Source: Cyathus striatus
Taxonomy: Eukaryota; Basidiomycota; Agaricomycetes; Agaricales; Nidulariaceae
Direction of reading: 5' to 3'
NCBI GenBank assembly: GCA_025738555.1
Contig: JAOVFP010000020.1
Coordinates: forward strand, 930,001 to 994,000
Length of the DNA: 64,000 bases
Notes under the pieces: generated by a model
What the model saw: the letters and a program-made list of their open reading frames with translations, nothing else
The model's database searches: none
What the model was told of the DNA's origin: nothing
In this document: positions 1 through 11,050 of the stretch, in pieces
Layout of the letters: every line of letters starts with the position of its first letter
How positions within the stretch are numbered: position 1 is the stretch's first letter
Made by a program: the position numbers and the translations under genes

Positions 1-2093
1 CCAGACACTCTTAACCATTGACTTTGCAGATGCAAGGAAACCAAATCTGGAGGGTTTCGGCTGAGGTTTGACTAGGAAGTAGATGTAAGTATTAAAGCCC
101 GCGTATATAAAAGAGCAAACACTTACCTAGAAGGCCGCCGCGTCCAACACTCACTCGCCCACTCATCCGTCCATTCAATCCAACATGTGCAGCACTACTT
201 CTTCTCTTCGCCCTATTCATCTCTAACTTTCTTTTGATTGCCTCCCTTTCCCGCTCCTTCTGCATTTTCTCCAAATCCTCTTCCTCGTCCCTTTTCTTTT
301 CTTTTTTGTTGTCGGAAGGAACGTCTTCTTCGGTGTTCATTTTGTTCTCATCCCTATCTTGAACGGGCTCGTCTTCGTCATCTGAATCGATATCAAATGT
401 ACCAGGAATAACTCTGGAACGACGAGCACCGCTAATAACGCGCGTGGCACTCACTCTACCAACGTGAGCACCAGGTATGCGACGGCCATGTGTATCACGA
501 CCTGCACCAGTTCCCAAGACACTCGACTTCCTCTTCTTGCCAATTTGTAGAGATTGATCCTCCTTCTTTGATGGAGAGCGACGCTTGAGAAATTCGTCAA
601 TCCCTTCCATTTTCTCGAACTCTTGTTCATGAGCCTTATCAAACAATTTGCTAAAGTGTGCTTGCTTTGCAGTAGGAACAGTATTGATATCCTTGACAGA
701 GAAATCAATTCCAGTATGGGCTCCTGGTTTCAGTCGATTGATCAGTTCTGTATTGACACCATCAACACCCTGCTCTTGGAGTCGCTTATTCATCTCTTCA
801 AGAACATTGCTAGCGGCCGACCGGAACTCGTCGTTTGACACGCTGTAACGAGGATGAGGTGAGCCAAAGATAAATGGCCCACTTGGTGGTTTCAGCTGGT
901 TCTCATCTAGGGAGGGTGAACAGGGTGAGGGTAGAGCTAGAGGTTCCAAGTCTTCATTCATGACAACATCTCCGTCTTCATCCCTAGCCATCCCTTTGTC
1001 CTGAGCATGCTGGAAAGAAGACTGTGCGATTGAAGAGCTCATCACAGGAGGACGGTCGTGCATAGTCAACTTCGGATAAAGGCCAGAATGTAGCTCATCA
1101 GCATCATTGGGTGGCCAACGGGTTATAGCACCCAACCCCATGGCATCAGTATTAGAAGAGGGGCTTCCTAAGATAAGATCGAAAGTAGTTTTGAATGGTT
1201 TCAATTGGGGCGTGCCATGGTCTCCAGCACCATAAGAAACATCGCCATCGATGTTGGATAACGGGTTAGAAATTAGACGAATAGTAGTCGTAGGTTGCTT
1301 CTTATGTAGGGTGACAGGTGCGCCTGTGCCCAGACTAAGTCGCGCGTTCTCAGGTGCGGGTACGCCAGGGCGAAGAGCGTGACCCGGAATAACTTCAGCT
1401 AGAGTGCCACTAGATAGTCTACTAGGCGTGAAGGTGAAGTGATCCGTCTGCGGTAACGATGCGGCTGGTGGAAGCGCCGAATATGGGGTTGAGAATTGCG
1501 TAAGTTCATCTGCGTCAGATGGAGGGGGAATAGATGATTTGGGTGCATTTCGCTTGAGGCCTAGAGAAGTTGCTAGAGCTTTAATGGATGAGCTCACCGT
1601 GCTGCCTACAATAAAAGAATAAGACATCACAATAAGAACACTGGATCATAACTTTAAGGGTACCTTTGGAACTCCCAGTTCCAAACTCGCCAGCGTTCCC
1701 GCCATTTCCTACTGTACGAATAGAATTCAACGTTCCTTTAGAGGATCCCTCTTCATCCTCCATAATGCTCTCCATAACAACTTCCCATTGTTGACTCGGT
1801 CGCGCAACATAGCTGTGTAAAGAAGCACGGTCCTCCTGACTGAGGTCTTCCTTGGACGCGACATCTCCATCTCCATCTCCATCTCCATCTCCATCTTCAT
1901 CTTCACTACGAGCAGCAATGCTCAAAGGCGAGTCCTTGGGTAGTGTATGTGCATGCTGCTTGAGGCGGTCGATGAGCTCGACATTCTTCCCGTTAGCCTT
2001 TAATGAGTGGATCTTGCAGAGCTTGACGAGTTGATCGCGTTTCAGAGAATGTAAGGCGGGAGAATTGAATAAAATCTGGGTAGTCGTAGACAT
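1..2093 (-). CDS. SAP-domain nuclear protein (C-terminus beyond the left edge)
   Basis: Three exons can be joined in frame: 2093-1664, 1605-127 and 71-1, with introns of 58 and 55 nt (GTACCC...TGTAG and GTAAGT...CCTAG). The last exon is open to the window edge, so about 660 codons are visible and the C-terminus is missing. Residues ~12-45 form a SAP motif (LKRDQLVKLCKIHSLKA...LIDRLKQHA), a helix-extension-helix DNA-binding fold that usually targets proteins to chromatin. Then come an Asp-Gly microsatellite tract (~residue 70), a long disordered Ser/Pro region, basic repeats around RRIPGAHVGRV and RVIPGTFDID, and a charged KR/E coiled-coil-like stretch. The start is the first ATG of the open frame. 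It is transcribed away from the WH1 gene across a ~730-bp promoter. The role is probably chromatin-associated; the specific function is not recognised. Confidence 0.8.
1862..1901. repeat. CCATCT hexanucleotide microsatellite inside the SAP gene
   Basis: About six tandem CCATCT units (the last with a T change) encode alternating Asp-Gly/Glu residues on the minus strand. It is in frame (6-bp unit), so length changes would not shift the frame. Confidence 0.85.
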
Positions 2094-2824
2094 TTCGTGG
2101 TTCTGTTATCGTTAGTCGGTGGGTGGCATGGATTGGGGAACGTTTCTTGCGATCCGTAGGCAACGGAGGAAGTCGTTAAGGTCCAACAGACTTCATGCCA
2201 AATTTGGAGGCTGTTACATTCAACATATCACGTGATCGTGACAACAGACCAGCTCACGTGATACGGACCCACGGTGCTACGCGCCTATCATTGTCATCAA
2301 CGATCTAAGTATCTAAGTAGTACTTAGTACGATCATCTTACTCGTATACTTACTCCGTTCCAATTTCCTTTTCACCTCTGCTTACTTACTTCAGTATCTG
2401 TTCATGATCATTCGAATTTAATCTGCACTCCTTTTTCTCCCCATGGCCCATAGGTTTAATTTTAGGGTAGTGCAGGCCTCAAGATACTGAAGGATACATA
2501 CTATATCGTGTTGGGCCACTTCTATTTCAAGTTATCTCATGGCTGGGTCAAGGCTGGGTTCTCGGGCGCTACTTATCCAGGACAAAGGTTCTTATAGGCT
2601 CATGATATTAAGATTAATATAACACAGGAAACACTAGGTGGTTAAGAACCACGCCTAGTCCGCATGGACGAAACGCGGAGAGAGTGTGGTTGAGCACATA
2701 GAGATCCTAGGGAAACGTTAGGCTTACCTTTAGTACATCGCACTTCCTTTATCCTTTCATCTCGTTCTCTCTCATTGTCAGCCTCCGCATTTTGGAACGC
2801 AAATTTTTACTCATCACCAAAAAG
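2094..2824. promoter_or_regulatory. Divergent promoter between the SAP and WH1 genes
   Basis: This is a 731-bp gap between two divergent starts. It holds two perfect TCACGTGA palindromes at 2228-2235 and 2254-2261, 26 bp apart, the E-box core bound by bHLH factors (Cbf1 type). Pyrimidine-rich sequence precedes the WH1 start. No ORF of note is present. Confidence 0.55.
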
Positions 2825-3860
2825 ATGGCGTCTGCAAGCGGTTCTTCATCGAGCAGCTTCGAAAGTTTCACCACTGGGAAAGCTCTTTTTCCTGCTACTA
2901 CATCAACAGGTGGCTACTCGGTCGAGGCAACTGCAGGTGCTAGAATATACCACACACCCCTTACTGCCCAGAAAAGTCCCCAGTGGACATATTCGCGTCT
3001 GAAGGGGAGGCTAATTTTTGGCAGGGATGATGACATAAGTTCAAGTCAACCCCAAGATATCAGCGAAGCTGAAAAATATTGGTTCCGCCTCGTAGATGAT
3101 AGTGGAAGAACAGTTTGGGTATTCAGGATCCCAGCTGCTTTCGAATACAGAGAAGATCTACCGTTTTTTCATGTTTTTAAAGGAAGGGTACGTAAACATT
3201 TTATTTTGGTGATTTGACCAACATTTATCTGAAGTAAATCGTTATATTATTTAGAGTCGACGATATGGACTTCTTTTCAATGATGATCAAGAGGCAGCTT
3301 ACCTTCTTATGAAGATTTCCGCTCAGTTTTCAGGAAAAGGTAACTTACCTTTCAACTCGTTGAAATATTTTGCCAATAACCCTATGAACAGTATCGCACA
3401 AACACACTCGCAGTATTAAGAGTACCTCAATGAAGGGACGAGCTAATTCTACTCACCGATCGCAACCAATCCACCTTTCATCAATTTCATCTCCAGCTCC
3501 AAACTCATTTGTCCATGTATCTCACATAGGTGTGAGCAGGGACGGTGTCTTTGAAGCTTCTAAGAACATCGATCCAGCTTGGAAAAATTTGATTTCAGAT
3601 ATGCATTTTAGAGGGTCCGAGCCTACCACTCATGACTACAGCCAGTCAGCGAATAAAATGTGGAGAGAGTTTGATCCAGAGAATGCATCTAGTCCGGTTG
3701 TTACTCCTCAGCCAGTAGAAGGTGTGTCGAGGCATGTGTTAAATAGCATTGGAAGTAGTAAGTGATTGAAATGCTTCTGAAAACTTACAACGATTTATGT
3801 CCACATTTGCTTATAGTCAAAAGGGTGGATGTTAAGCGTAGAGGGCATCCCAATTCTTAG
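2825..3860 (+). CDS. WH1-CRIB protein (WASP N-terminal half, no VCA)
   Basis: The exon model is 2825-3187, 3255-3339, 3392-3757 and 3817-3860, all phase-consistent, giving 285 aa. The start is ATG 2825 with AAAAAG upstream. Residues ~40-150 form a WH1/EVH1 domain (TYSRLKGRLIFG, YWFRLVDDSGRTVWVF, then RRYGLLF in exon 2), the domain that in WASP binds WIP. Residues ~185-225 resemble the WASP GTPase-binding CRIB segment (FVHVSHIG followed by NIDPAWKNL), which binds Cdc42-GTP. The proline-rich region and the actin/Arp2/3-binding VCA are absent: the frame closes at TAG 3860 after a basic tail. It could be a regulator or competitor of full-length WASP at cortical actin. The WH1 call is strong, the CRIB call good, and the role is inferred. 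Confidence 0.85.
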
Positions 3861-4004
3861 TGCCGCTGATGAGGTTTCTTCAAGTATAGGATATTTGTTT
3901 CTTTCATAGCCCAGCATCTGAGATGCTCTTCAATATATAAGTAATTATAATGTATGCAGTATGTAATACGGTATTATATGATATGAATATTAAAATACTC
4001 TAAG

Positions 4005-6344
4005 TTAGAAACGAGTTAAATCCCGTCCAAAAATCCCTGGATAATATTTTGGTACTTCAAACATAATATGATAGACACTCTGAAATAGCTTACAGTTCAA
4101 GAACCAATATGTTGGAACTAATATCTTGTTTCTCCAGCTCAATGTCATGGTGAAGTAAGCGGAGCGCCATAACAACCATGCGACGCGTCCGGTCTCCTTC
4201 GTCATGAACTCGCTTTTGTCGGAGCCTCCAGAAGGTCGGTCATAAATCGCTCTCCTATGGACCAAATTAAAGCAATTTAACGTGATCAATTCTAGAATTT
4301 TCAACTCACCAGCCTCCTATATAAGCCAAGCTGCCTTGATTGCGGAAGTTAAATGCATCGGGAGCAGGTCGCTCTTTAGCAAGCTTGTTCAATTGCTTTG
4401 TAAGATATTTTGCTTCTTGATTAGCAACTTGTGCAGTTGCAGGAAGAGGATTGCCTTCAATTCTTGCGGAGTCACCAATAGCCCAGACATCCGGGTTGGG
4501 TTTTTCATCCTCCATGATTACGTTTAGATGATCATTAACGAGCAAACTATTAATGCGCATTATATTGGCATCTGTGAGGGGAGGTAGCACGATATAAACA
4601 CTATTACTGACCTGCGAGGATATTTGGGGTCTTTCTTAGCTTCTTTAATCGAGTCGATTAACGGATTCGGCGACAAACCCGTGCTCCATACAAGGATACC
4701 GAAAGGAACTAGACTGGTCTAGTATAAAACGAAATAAGTTGTTAAGAAATTACTTACCTTCGCCTCGCTCCTTGACGATCATTTTACCGGGCTCCACTCT
4801 TTCGACATGATGACTGGTCAGAATGCTTATACCGTCTCTTGAGAAGGCCTTTTCGGTATACCTAAGTTATACAATCAGATAGAAAGAAATGAATAGTATA
4901 TATCAATAACATACTGCACAAGTGATTTATCAAATGTTCCAAGAATGCTAGGTGCGACATCGTAAAGTGTGATTTTCACGAGCCTTGCTAGGTTGGGATA
5001 ATGCCGTCTTATTTCTGAATGCATCAAGTCATGCAACTCGGCCGCAAATTCGACGCCAGTTGGTCCACCACCTAGAATGTTTTATGTCAGCCTACCTGGA
5101 AACGTGTGTTAATCATCACTGACCAACAATGCAGAAGTTGAGGACCTTTCTTCGCTCTACATCGGTCAGTGTGGGTTGGTTAGCTTGTTCAAAGCCTAAT
5201 GAATAATGTATTGATCAGGCACCATTAAGTGAGCGATGATTTAGTCTAATATTCACATTCCAAGATACGGCTGCGAATTCTTCGTGCGTCGCGCACGTCT
5301 TTCAGAAAGAATGCATGTTCCTTGACTCCAGGTATATTGAAGGCTAAAGATAAATAAGCAGCGAATTTTAAAAATGAGTTAGGCTAAAATTATGTAACGA
5401 ACTTTGGGAATATGCCCCAACAGCAATGATAAGCTTGTCGTAGCGAAGCGTAAAAGGAATTCCGGACTTTCCTGGCTTCGACACATCTACAGCTGCTGCT
5501 GCGGTCCCTGCTTCCTCGATTGGTCGCGTGGCAGGCATCTAATGTGGACCATTCACCTATGCGAGGAATAACAGAGAGAAAGTCAAACATACACATGTCA
5601 ATGTCTTGCACTTAAAGTCTGCAGACAAGTTTAGGATGATGAATGCGTAACTTATGAAGCCACATTACCAATTTCATCACACCAAGCTTGATAATATGCC
5701 TTCAGTGAATTAGTTATTAATTATCGGTACGTTCCACGATTTGAAGTGAAAAGTACATACGACTTGAGGTGCATAGCGGCGAACCTACGAGTAGATTAGC
5801 ATGTAGAAATAGGAGAACAATGATGTAAAAAACTAACAGGCTCTATAGCACACCTGAATTCCAGCGTTCCTACTGCAGTGCTGGCTAGAAGCGGAGTGAA
5901 GTTGAAATATGTGTTTGGAGAGACCAAAGTAACATCTGGCGATAGAGGCACGTTAGATACGTAAAATAGCTCTGTATAGGTTTGTCAATACCCACCCCAA
6001 CGTTTCTTATCTACCTTTCTCAGCACTTCATACCCGCCCCATCCTGACCCTAATATGACAACGCGTTGTTTGTAGCGAGGAGATGATAAACTGAAATAAC
6101 GCGTTGTTTGGTTGTTCACGTTCACGTGAGTAGCTGAGTGAACGGATGATAGCCTAATATTGGTTGAACCCCCAAGCGTTGCAAAGCTTGCATAGCTATA
6201 ACCTATGGTAAGGACGCGATGGGACTCAAAGATTTGGGGTACTAAGACTCTGACAGCGAGAGCCCAGCTTAAGTTTAAGTACCTATGGTACCCAAGGCTC
6301 TTTGCGGAGGATGTCGGGTCATAAGTATGCATGACGTAAGGCAA
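4005..6344 (-). CDS. Alternative (type II) NADH:ubiquinone oxidoreductase
   Basis: An intron-rich minus-strand gene for the rotenone-insensitive, non-proton-pumping NADH dehydrogenase (Nde/Ndi) of the inner mitochondrial membrane. Exon 1 ends at 5996 and carries [12 protein letters not shown], the first dinucleotide-binding glycine loop. Later exons encode [31 protein letters not shown] and [13 protein letters not shown], all typical of the family. The 3' part has [14 protein letters not shown] and the C-terminus [11 protein letters not shown]...GRDLTRF, assembled across introns near 4307-4252 and 4093-4037 (57 nt); the stop is 4007-4005. The N-terminus is uncertain: ATG 6344 and ATG 6332 are in frame but do not look like a clean presequence, and a second frame from an ATG near 6197 would give a more typical one. 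Roughly ten exons. Confidence 0.88.
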
Positions 6345-8824
6345 TCTGTTACTTAAGTTTCATATTCAAACTATGTACAAATCTGTTTATGTCAGAACTG
6401 AGCTCCGTCATAGTTTTCACCGCGTTCAACGCAATCAGGCGGGATAATTCATACGAAAGCCGGCCATGACCAGAATAAAAACAAAAACTTCGCTTCCGAA
6501 TAGTAATCATGTAGATAACGGTCAGATTACGTCATGTGCTTCGGGGGAAGCTGATCAACATCGGAGCGGCATGATGGCAATGCGCTATGATGCGCCTTGG
6601 ATGGGCTGGTACAGTGTACTGGACTCTTTCGACCAAGTGTTCAGTCACGCGTCACGCAGGGCGTTTGAACTGAACACTTGAGCACATTCGTCACGCGTCA
6701 CAGGCTGCCATGAACATAAGTTTTGAGGCAAATATGGCGCTCAATTAGCCGATTTTTCCGCCCGTACCGGGCGGCTGTAGGGCATGAACAGAACTACCAG
6801 GTGTCACGCATCAACTCAGAGTTTGAACACTTGGTCAAACCAATTTTTCGCGTCACGCACCAGAAGCCGTGAACAAGTGGTCGAAAGTCTCCAGTATCAG
6901 CCTGAGGCGTCGTGCAACATGTCACCCCAATCTTGCCTTTTAGTTTTTTATATAAGTTCTGTAGTTACGCATAATTAACTTCTCCACAAAATACGTGCAG
7001 TCACGGCGTATACAACGGTATCTGAACTATCGACAATTGTGTGAGGTAGTATGTAAGTACCTCAATAAAATCATGCACGTAAGCATATGCATGATTAAAT
7101 TTAGCATATTACATTCATTCTTTAATAGGTGGAGAGCATATATATACTTATAGGTTTCTGTGGTCAGCGTAGTTATGTCGTGTGGTACTACAGTAAGCAT
7201 GTACAACTACATCGTCTACATAACCAGCTTAAAAATGCTGTACACATACTGCTTGTAAGTACCGTCAACCAAACATTTGTTATAATAATACTAATTGACT
7301 TTCTATACTTATGTTATTACTGCGTATGACAGATTCATCATGTCAATAATTATTATGTATTATTCATAACACGGATCCGTGAGCATAAGGAAATAATGTT
7401 GGGAATGGTGCATTTATGATTTTACAGCTATTTTTCAGAAATAATTTATCATAAGCGGACACGACACAGTCAAACTGATTTGAAGTGTGCAATAACAGTC
7501 TCCCTAAATACATTGAGTAGGTGCAAATACTACAACACTCGCTGCTGCAGCTACCATTGCAGGCAATAGTACCACTCCATTAAACATTTAAATTAAATTA
7601 TAGATAATTCATCGCCTGTGCATAACGCACATATACCATAAGCTCATGATCATTCTAAAAGATATTGTGTACATATATTACGCGTGGGTAGATGGCGCAC
7701 AGAACTATTATTAATATATTGTGAGAATGATTGGAGAATGATAAAATCTGCCAAATGGCGACGGGGTTCCCTTTCGGTTTCACAGCCGGAGAATCGACAG
7801 CCTTTCCGTGAAATCAGCGGCCTGATAAGACATGAAACGTCGACTCCCGTTCGGAACCGAAGTTTTTGTCTTTATTCTGGTATATACTTACTCTACGAAA
7901 GCGCATGCTTAGAAGCTATTTACATAACTCTTCTTTATCGCTGTCGCGTTCTGCGGAATGCCTAAATTTAAATTAAATCGTTCTACTTAATAACGTGCTT
8001 CAAGCTCATGTTTCAATTTACTGTGATTTCTATTACATTTCTACCCAGAATCGATTACATGTGAATTATATCAAAGAGAAATTGGAATCACAAGTAAAAA
8101 AGTTTGGGCACTTCCTAAGTAGGAGGTACCCCAGTCCAGATCTCAACTTGCACTTCAAGCGATCTGACGAGTCTTGAAATAACTTTTTAAGACTGTTGCT
8201 AACTGCATTGAGAGTTCTAATCACCAGTCACATTTGATCAAAAACGAGCTCCATTGTTTAACGACCATTAAGAACTACTTATCCAAAACATTAAACGATA
8301 CATGAAAGTTGGCATTGCTCAGCCCAAATTATACTAGTAACTAATCCAGTGTACTGAGTATGACGTAAAGGAAGACGTTTGCAGGGTAGGGAAGGAATAA
8401 TAATGATATCTACCATAAGCAGAACTAGAAAGGAAAGTGGAATGGTAGGTAAGAAATGATAGTTATTATGTTTATAAGAGTAGGTGTGAATGTAGTGCCG
8501 GGGGGCACATGAAAGCAAGTATAACAACATAGAAAACCGAGCAAAGCAGCCAACTGTAATATGAACGTAGTATGGTATATATTATGCGATAAATTTCCTT
8601 CAATTAAAACCGGGTTCCGAATGCTGGGTTGATGGGGGTATAAGTTAAGTGATTGATAATTGCTGTAAAGGAATGTATATGTAAGGTTTTTGGTTCTCTG
8701 AACCAGATGATGCAATGGTAACGAATGTCTTGCGAGTTGGACTTGATTCTTGTCTTCGTATTCGTATCCTTGGTCTCCCTGGGTATACAGAGGCAAGCTT
8801 GCCCCTTTCCTCTCTTATCTGCAT
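6345..8824. other. AT-rich gene-poor interval with short repeats
   Basis: The ORFs here are short, lack codon or family signal and overlap on several strands, so I call no gene. From 6620 to 6900 the motifs GTCACGC and GAACACTTG (or their complements) recur and include a short inverted repeat (separate entry). From ~8290 to 8824 lies the probable 3' region of the following minus-strand gene. Confidence 0.5.
6634..6680. repeat. Perfect 11-bp inverted repeat with CGCGTCACGC loop
   Basis: CAAGTGTTCAG at 6634-6644 and its exact complement CTGAACACTTG at 6670-6680 flank a 25-nt spacer containing TCACGCGTCACGC. Part of the arm (GAACACTTG) and GTCACGC recur near 6830-6860, suggesting debris of a small foldback or MITE-like element. 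Confidence 0.6.
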
Positions 8825-11050
8825 CTAGCACACATCATATCCCGCCTCAACGTCTACATCGAGCCGCGGGATTCTCCTCTTCCGACCTCGAGACTGCTTC
8901 AGAACACCCTTTCGCACAGGTACATCCATCGAGAGTGTGAATTCATCGGCCTCTTTCGTATATTGCGCAACTCCGAACGCGAGTTCAGTGTACACCGGAG
9001 GCTTATCATCTTCCGGTGTTATAGGAGACGGAGGCGGTGGTGGAGAGGGAGAACCACCAAATGACACCGGTTGACACAACAATGCAGATATAGGAAGATG
9101 CGAAGGCTGCGACAATGCTGGGAGGGGTACAGAGGAAGGTGGGAAGGACACGGTAACACGTTGAGCGTGCTGTTGTCGGTTATGTAACCTTCTGCGTTCG
9201 TGCATGCTCGCGGTGCGGATCCTAGGCCTGTGTATCGGTTTTTCAACCTCAAAGGCAATAGGAAGCCCTGCTTCCTCGTCGTCAACTCCGATGCGGCGCA
9301 CGCTACCTTCGAGGTCAAGGCCCATCTCAATTCGAAGTAGGCTATCTTCGTCGTAGTCATCGCCGCTATCTTCAATAGCAAAGCTCTTACTGTCCCCTTC
9401 CTCCTCCTCAACCTCGGTAACGGGAAACAGTTTGGGTGCTCCAATGCTCTTTCTCCTTTTCCTCGGACCTATAACCTCGCTCTTAATATCTAGATCATAC
9501 TCTTCATCTTCATTGACAATACTCTCCTCCCACCGAACCTTGATGCCCTTAATTTCATTATTCCAGCTATCTGGTCCCCAAGAGTAACGGGAAAGGGGGC
9601 TACTACGCACAGGAACTGCAAGACCGAGCTCGCGTACACCGGCACCGCTCAGAGCTTTGTTGCTCCATGCTCTTCGACGGCTCCGGATCTCAAGTATATC
9701 AAGTCGAGCACGTTCCTCCAGAGCAGCATGGGACGCTGTGCTATGACAAGCAACCAAGAGATGGTATAGTCGTCTTCGTGCATGAGATAAGACCTCAAAT
9801 TCAGCCAGCAGACGAGGGCTGAGATATGGCGTAAGGGATGACAATAAAGAAGTGAGGTGAGCCGATTCGGTTGATGATGAATGAACAGAAGAAATAGTTG
9901 AAGCGGTTGAAGGAAGTTGAGAAAGAGGCATAGAGCAAGACGTTGGCGTGTGCACCGAGCTCCAGTCTGAAGATGTATCCGTATCGTCACCCTCGTCATC
10001 CGAAAACAGGGAAGGAACATTCATAGTCGTAGGGCAGAATTCCTCTTTCTCCTTTTTTTCCATGTCATTTTCCTTCACTTCCTGGCACCCATTGTGCGAC
10101 ACAGGCGAGATAGGCGCACCACCCCTCGCGCCACGCTCAGCTGCAAGTTGAACAAGCTCGTCCATACGAGAAGTGGCTCGTCGGAACATGCTCTGTACTA
10201 TCCATGCGTAATAAGCACCTGAACCTGTGCTTATCGAGTAGGAAGAGGAGTGAGGTAATCGACTGACGAAGCCTGACCGACGAGCTAGTTCGGAAAGTAC
10301 ATATAGACGGAAGGTGTCAACCAGGGAAGAGCGTGCTCTTCTCCGAAGGAACCGCGGACAGACATTCTTCGAGCTTAGGGGCAGGCTAGAGCTTTGAGGT
10401 GCTAGAGGGGTAGATGGTGGCGTTGGAAGGCCGGAGGTGCGGTTAAGTGTTATCATGGAGCTAAGAAATAGCGTTAGTAGTCAATTCTCGCGTAAGATAA
10501 GGCAAAAAACATACCCAAGAGAAGAGACAACCGACATGAACAGTGACCTTTGTCGTTTATGATTCCTCGATTGCTTTATTAGTACATTCCCAGTACCGGG
10601 CATCGCAACAGCAGCAGTCATAGCCACCTTCTGTTGGACTCTATGTGCCTCTCTTTCTCTCTCCTTTTCTCTCTCTCGTTCTTTTTCGTCCTCCACGGTG
10701 GCTTCATACACATCATCCAACACGCCTTCCAGTTTCCTTATCCACTTCTCCAAAACCAAATCGCCTTCAGCGACATTACCAACCACCCAAACGTCCTGAG
10801 AGCCGTCCACGAATTGGCATGTCACTGTACGTGCGGGAAGGTCGAATGTCACTTGAGTAAGGAGCGCCACAAGCCCAACAGAACGGTCCAGAGCGTGGAT
10901 GTATTTCGGAAGCTCCAGGTCGTCCCGTTGTAGTTGGACAAGCTGAGAGCACCACGATGGCGGGTTGCATAGATGTGGCTCAATGTCACCAAAGGTGAAC
11001 GAGAAAAGGACGGTTGAGTGTGGATGGGCAGGAAGTAATTTGATGAGCAT
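8825..11050 (-). CDS. Uncharacterised 723-aa protein
   Basis: Two exons, 11050-10515 and 10460-8825, join through a 54-nt intron (GTATGT...CTTAG), so two open frames form one 723-aa product. The N-terminal ~180 aa look folded (FTFGDIEPHL, VDGSQDVWVV, LVLEKWIRKL), followed by an ERE-rich charged helix. The middle has a helical block around SSLTPYLSPRLLAEFEVL, then acidic and basic disordered stretches, a PPPPP segment and a basic C-terminal patch SRGRKRRIPRLD that could be a nuclear signal. No known family is recognised. Upstream (11050-11580) is strongly pyrimidine-rich on the coding strand and ends in an AG just before the start, so a 5'UTR intron is possible. The gene model is firm; the function is unknown. 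Confidence 0.75.
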
